DNA of 64,000 nucleotides from Leptospira sp. (GTDB lineage Bacteria; Spirochaetota; Leptospiria; Leptospirales; Leptospiraceae). Shown here piece by piece: positions 62,543 through 64,000 of this stretch. Made by a program: the position numbers and the translations under genes. Position 1 is the first letter of the stretch, and each line of letters opens with the position of its first letter. The notes under the pieces are model-generated. The model searched no databases. It was given only the letters and a program-made list of their open reading frames with translations, and was not told where the DNA came from. The stretch is taken from the NCBI GenBank assembly GCA_027533185.1, contig JAPZTS010000004.1, forward strand, positions 124,001 to 188,000, read 5' to 3'.

Positions 62543-63867
62543 ACCCCAGATAGGAGGCTAGGCTTTTCCAGTAAGGACTTTAGGGTCTTTAGAAACTCGG
62601 CCCCGACTGCTCCATCGATTGCTCGGTGGTCGCAGGAGAGGGTCAGGGACAAAACCCGACCAGGTACCACGGCTCCGTTCCGTATAACGGGTTTGTCTTC
62701 TACGGATCCAACAGCTAGGATTGCTGCTTCGGGTTCATTGATGATGGCCGTGAATCGGCTGATACCATACATACCTAGGTTGGAAATAGTAAAAGTTCCA
62801 TTGGAGAATTCTTCGGGTTTCAATTTTCGTTCCCGGGCTTTTTTTGCTAAGGATTTTATTTCTTTTGAAATCTCAAGAATTGACTTTTGGTCTGCGTTTC
62901 GAACGACAGGTGTTAACAAACCTCCATCTAAAGATACAGCGATACCAATGTCGACTCTACCAAACTCTGTAATCGAGTCGCCAAGAAAACTTGCATTTAC
63001 CTTTGGATGCAATCTAAGTGAGATCGCCACAGCTTTTACCAAAATGTCGTTTAGACTTACCTTGTCTGCTACATCCGGATTATGACTTTTTTGGAATGCG
63101 AGTAAATCGCTTCGAAAAGATTCTAAAGCGTCTGCATGGACATCCACATTCAAATAAAAATGGGGGAGGTTTTGTTTGGATTCGGTTAGGCGTTTTGCGA
63201 TCGTCTTTCGCATTCCATTCAGGGAAACAGAGGAGTCACACCTAGTTGCAACAAATGAAGAAGATATCATCGGATTTGCTTTTTTGCCACTTAGAGTATC
63301 CAAAACATCTCGTTTGGTAATCCTTCCTTCCGGTCCCGTTCCCAGGATGGAATGCAAATCGATTCCGTTTTCGATTGCTATCGACTTGGCAAGAGGTGAA
63401 GCTAAAACGCGAAGACTTCCTCTAAGTTCCTGATTTTTCCTAGGGTTCGAGTTTTCATCGGATGCTGGCGATGGCTTTGTGGTAGGTACCAACGGCAGTT
63501 CTTTCGGAGCTGTGATTTGGACGGGTGATTCTTTTTCAGCAGGAATTGTTTGGTTCGGTTTACTGCTAGTTGGTTTCGCCGCTTCACTTGGAGTTGGTAG
63601 GTTTTGTAAAAGGCTTGAGATGTCTTCACCTGGTTTTCCAACTACTGCGACGGCTTCGCCTACCTTGAGTTTGCTTCCTTCTGGCTGAATAATTTTTAGA
63701 AGCACCCCTGAGTCGTAAGCCTCCATCTCCATCACTGCTTTGTCGGTTTCTACTTCTGCCAAAATATCACCTGGAGAAATTGAATCTCCTTCTTTTTTAA
63801 TCCATTTAACAATAGTTCCCTCAGTCATTGTGGGGGAGAGTTGTGTCATTTCTTGTATTTTAGCCAT
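62539..63867 (-). CDS. pdhC: Pyruvate dehydrogenase E2 (dihydrolipoamide acetyltransferase)
   Basis: E2 carries the lipoyl arm of the pyruvate dehydrogenase complex and passes acetyl groups to CoA. The 442-residue protein has one lipoyl domain (GTIVKWIKKEGD then the lysine in EVETDKAVMEMEAYD, about residues 40-55), a Pro/Ser/Lys linker, a peripheral-subunit-binding domain (VLASPLAKSIAIENGIDLHS near 153), and the catalytic domain with LSLTLSCDHRAIDGAVGAEF near residue 412 containing the DHR-x3-G active-site histidine. It starts 8 bases after pdhB. Confidence 0.96.
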   Translation of the reverse strand: MAKIQEMTQLSPTMTEGTIVKWIKKEGDSISPGDILAEVETDKAVMEMEAYDSGVLLKIIQPEGSKLKVGEAVAVVGKPGEDISSLLQNLPTPSEAAKPTSSKPNQTIPAEKESPVQITAPKELPLVPTTKPSPASDENSNPRKNQELRGSLRVLASPLAKSIAIENGIDLHSILGTGPEGRITKRDVLDTLSGKKANPMISSSFVATRCDSSVSLNGMRKTIAKRLTESKQNLPHFYLNVDVHADALESFRSDLLAFQKSHNPDVADKVSLNDILVKAVAISLRLHPKVNASFLGDSITEFGRVDIGIAVSLDGGLLTPVVRNADQKSILEISKEIKSLAKKARERKLKPEEFSNGTFTISNLGMYGISRFTAIINEPEAAILAVGSVEDKPVIRNGAVVPGRVLSLTLSCDHRAIDGAVGAEFLKTLKSLLEKPSLLSGV

Positions 63868-63875
63868 TAGAATTC

Positions 63876-64000
63876 CTACTTTAACATCTCGCGGATTGTA
63901 TCCGCTATCCTTGAAGCATTGGGTAAACTTTCCCTTTCGATATTGGCCGCATAGGACATCGGGACATCCCTTTGTGTGACTCTTTCCACAGGGTGGTCTA
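63876..64000 (-). CDS. pdhB: Pyruvate dehydrogenase E1 beta subunit, C-terminal end (cut by the window edge)
   Basis: The last 41 codons of an open frame running out of the window. The read part, VERVTQRDVPMSYAANIERE then SLPNASRIADTIREML, is the conserved C-terminus of E1 beta (transketolase C-terminal domain). It lies 8 bases before the pdhC start, whose ribosome site (aggaa) is in the spacer. pdhA is probably further upstream, outside the window. Confidence 0.9.
   Translation of the reverse strand, partial: DHPVERVTQRDVPMSYAANIERESLPNASRIADTIREMLK

Overview
The window looks like chromosomal DNA of a spirochaete of the genus Leptospira, probably a free-living (saprophytic or intermediate) species. 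This rests on a DUF1574 protein, a spirochaete-type TRAP transporter with a TatT lipoprotein, the set of periplasmic-flagellum genes, many short lipoproteins with loose lipoboxes (such as VFVTC and LFSC), and moderately AT-rich coding sequence. The species is an inference; no marker gene such as rRNA is present. Gene density is high, with many ATGA-type start/stop overlaps. There is no prophage, intact insertion sequence or CRISPR array.

Layout, left part (1-17 kb): an RsuA/RluB pseudouridine synthase coupled to a DUF1574 protein; a TalC-type transaldolase; two unknown envelope genes followed downstream-to-upstream by purH and purN; a flagellar chaperone operon (fliS, an FlgN-like gene, a J-domain gene); a TRAP transporter operon (tatT-dctP-dctQ-dctM) whose leader carries three inverted repeats and which ends at a hairpin terminator; dedA with a small lipoprotein; dgt; a GST; and argC with a phosphorylase-like gene.

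Middle part (16.5-39 kb): a Tll0287-like CxxCH lipoprotein; a short accessory stretch with a possible structured RNA and two overlapping small ORFs; a minus-strand operon (short FtsX-like permease, LolD-like ATPase, ROK kinase, HIT protein, flippase-like membrane protein); a membrane-anchored TPR protein with a decayed Mrr-nuclease-like end; ruvA and a DUF2225 gene; a run of hydrolases (alpha/beta hydrolase, cyclic-nucleotide-binding patatin, NlpC/P60, patatin); a decayed kelch-repeat lipoprotein; a tRNA-Arg with a duplicated 3' end; a second HIT protein; two PPK2-family genes that look like a split Pap; and nnr.

Right part (39-64 kb): one long plus-strand series rimP-nusA-infB-rbfA-truB-rpsO-pnp, then an M16 protease, dut, and flgG-flgA-flgH-flgI-flgJ, so translation/RNA genes run straight into flagellar rod/ring genes. 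On the other strand lies an RRM protein - ATP-grasp - methyltransferase - methyltransferase - YihY operon, in which the YihY/BrkB membrane protein has a large Asp-box beta-propeller inserted between its third and fourth membrane segments. Then flgF, a TMEM220-like protein, a CDP-alcohol phosphatidyltransferase, tRNA-Asp, fliG, and the 3' part of a pyruvate dehydrogenase operon (pdhB end, pdhC).

The most unusual items are the YihY-propeller fusion and its operon, the TPR/Mrr-like protein, the split polyphosphate kinase pair, FlgH without a lipobox, the duplicated tRNA-Arg end with covarying hairpins, and the palindromes in front of the TRAP operon.
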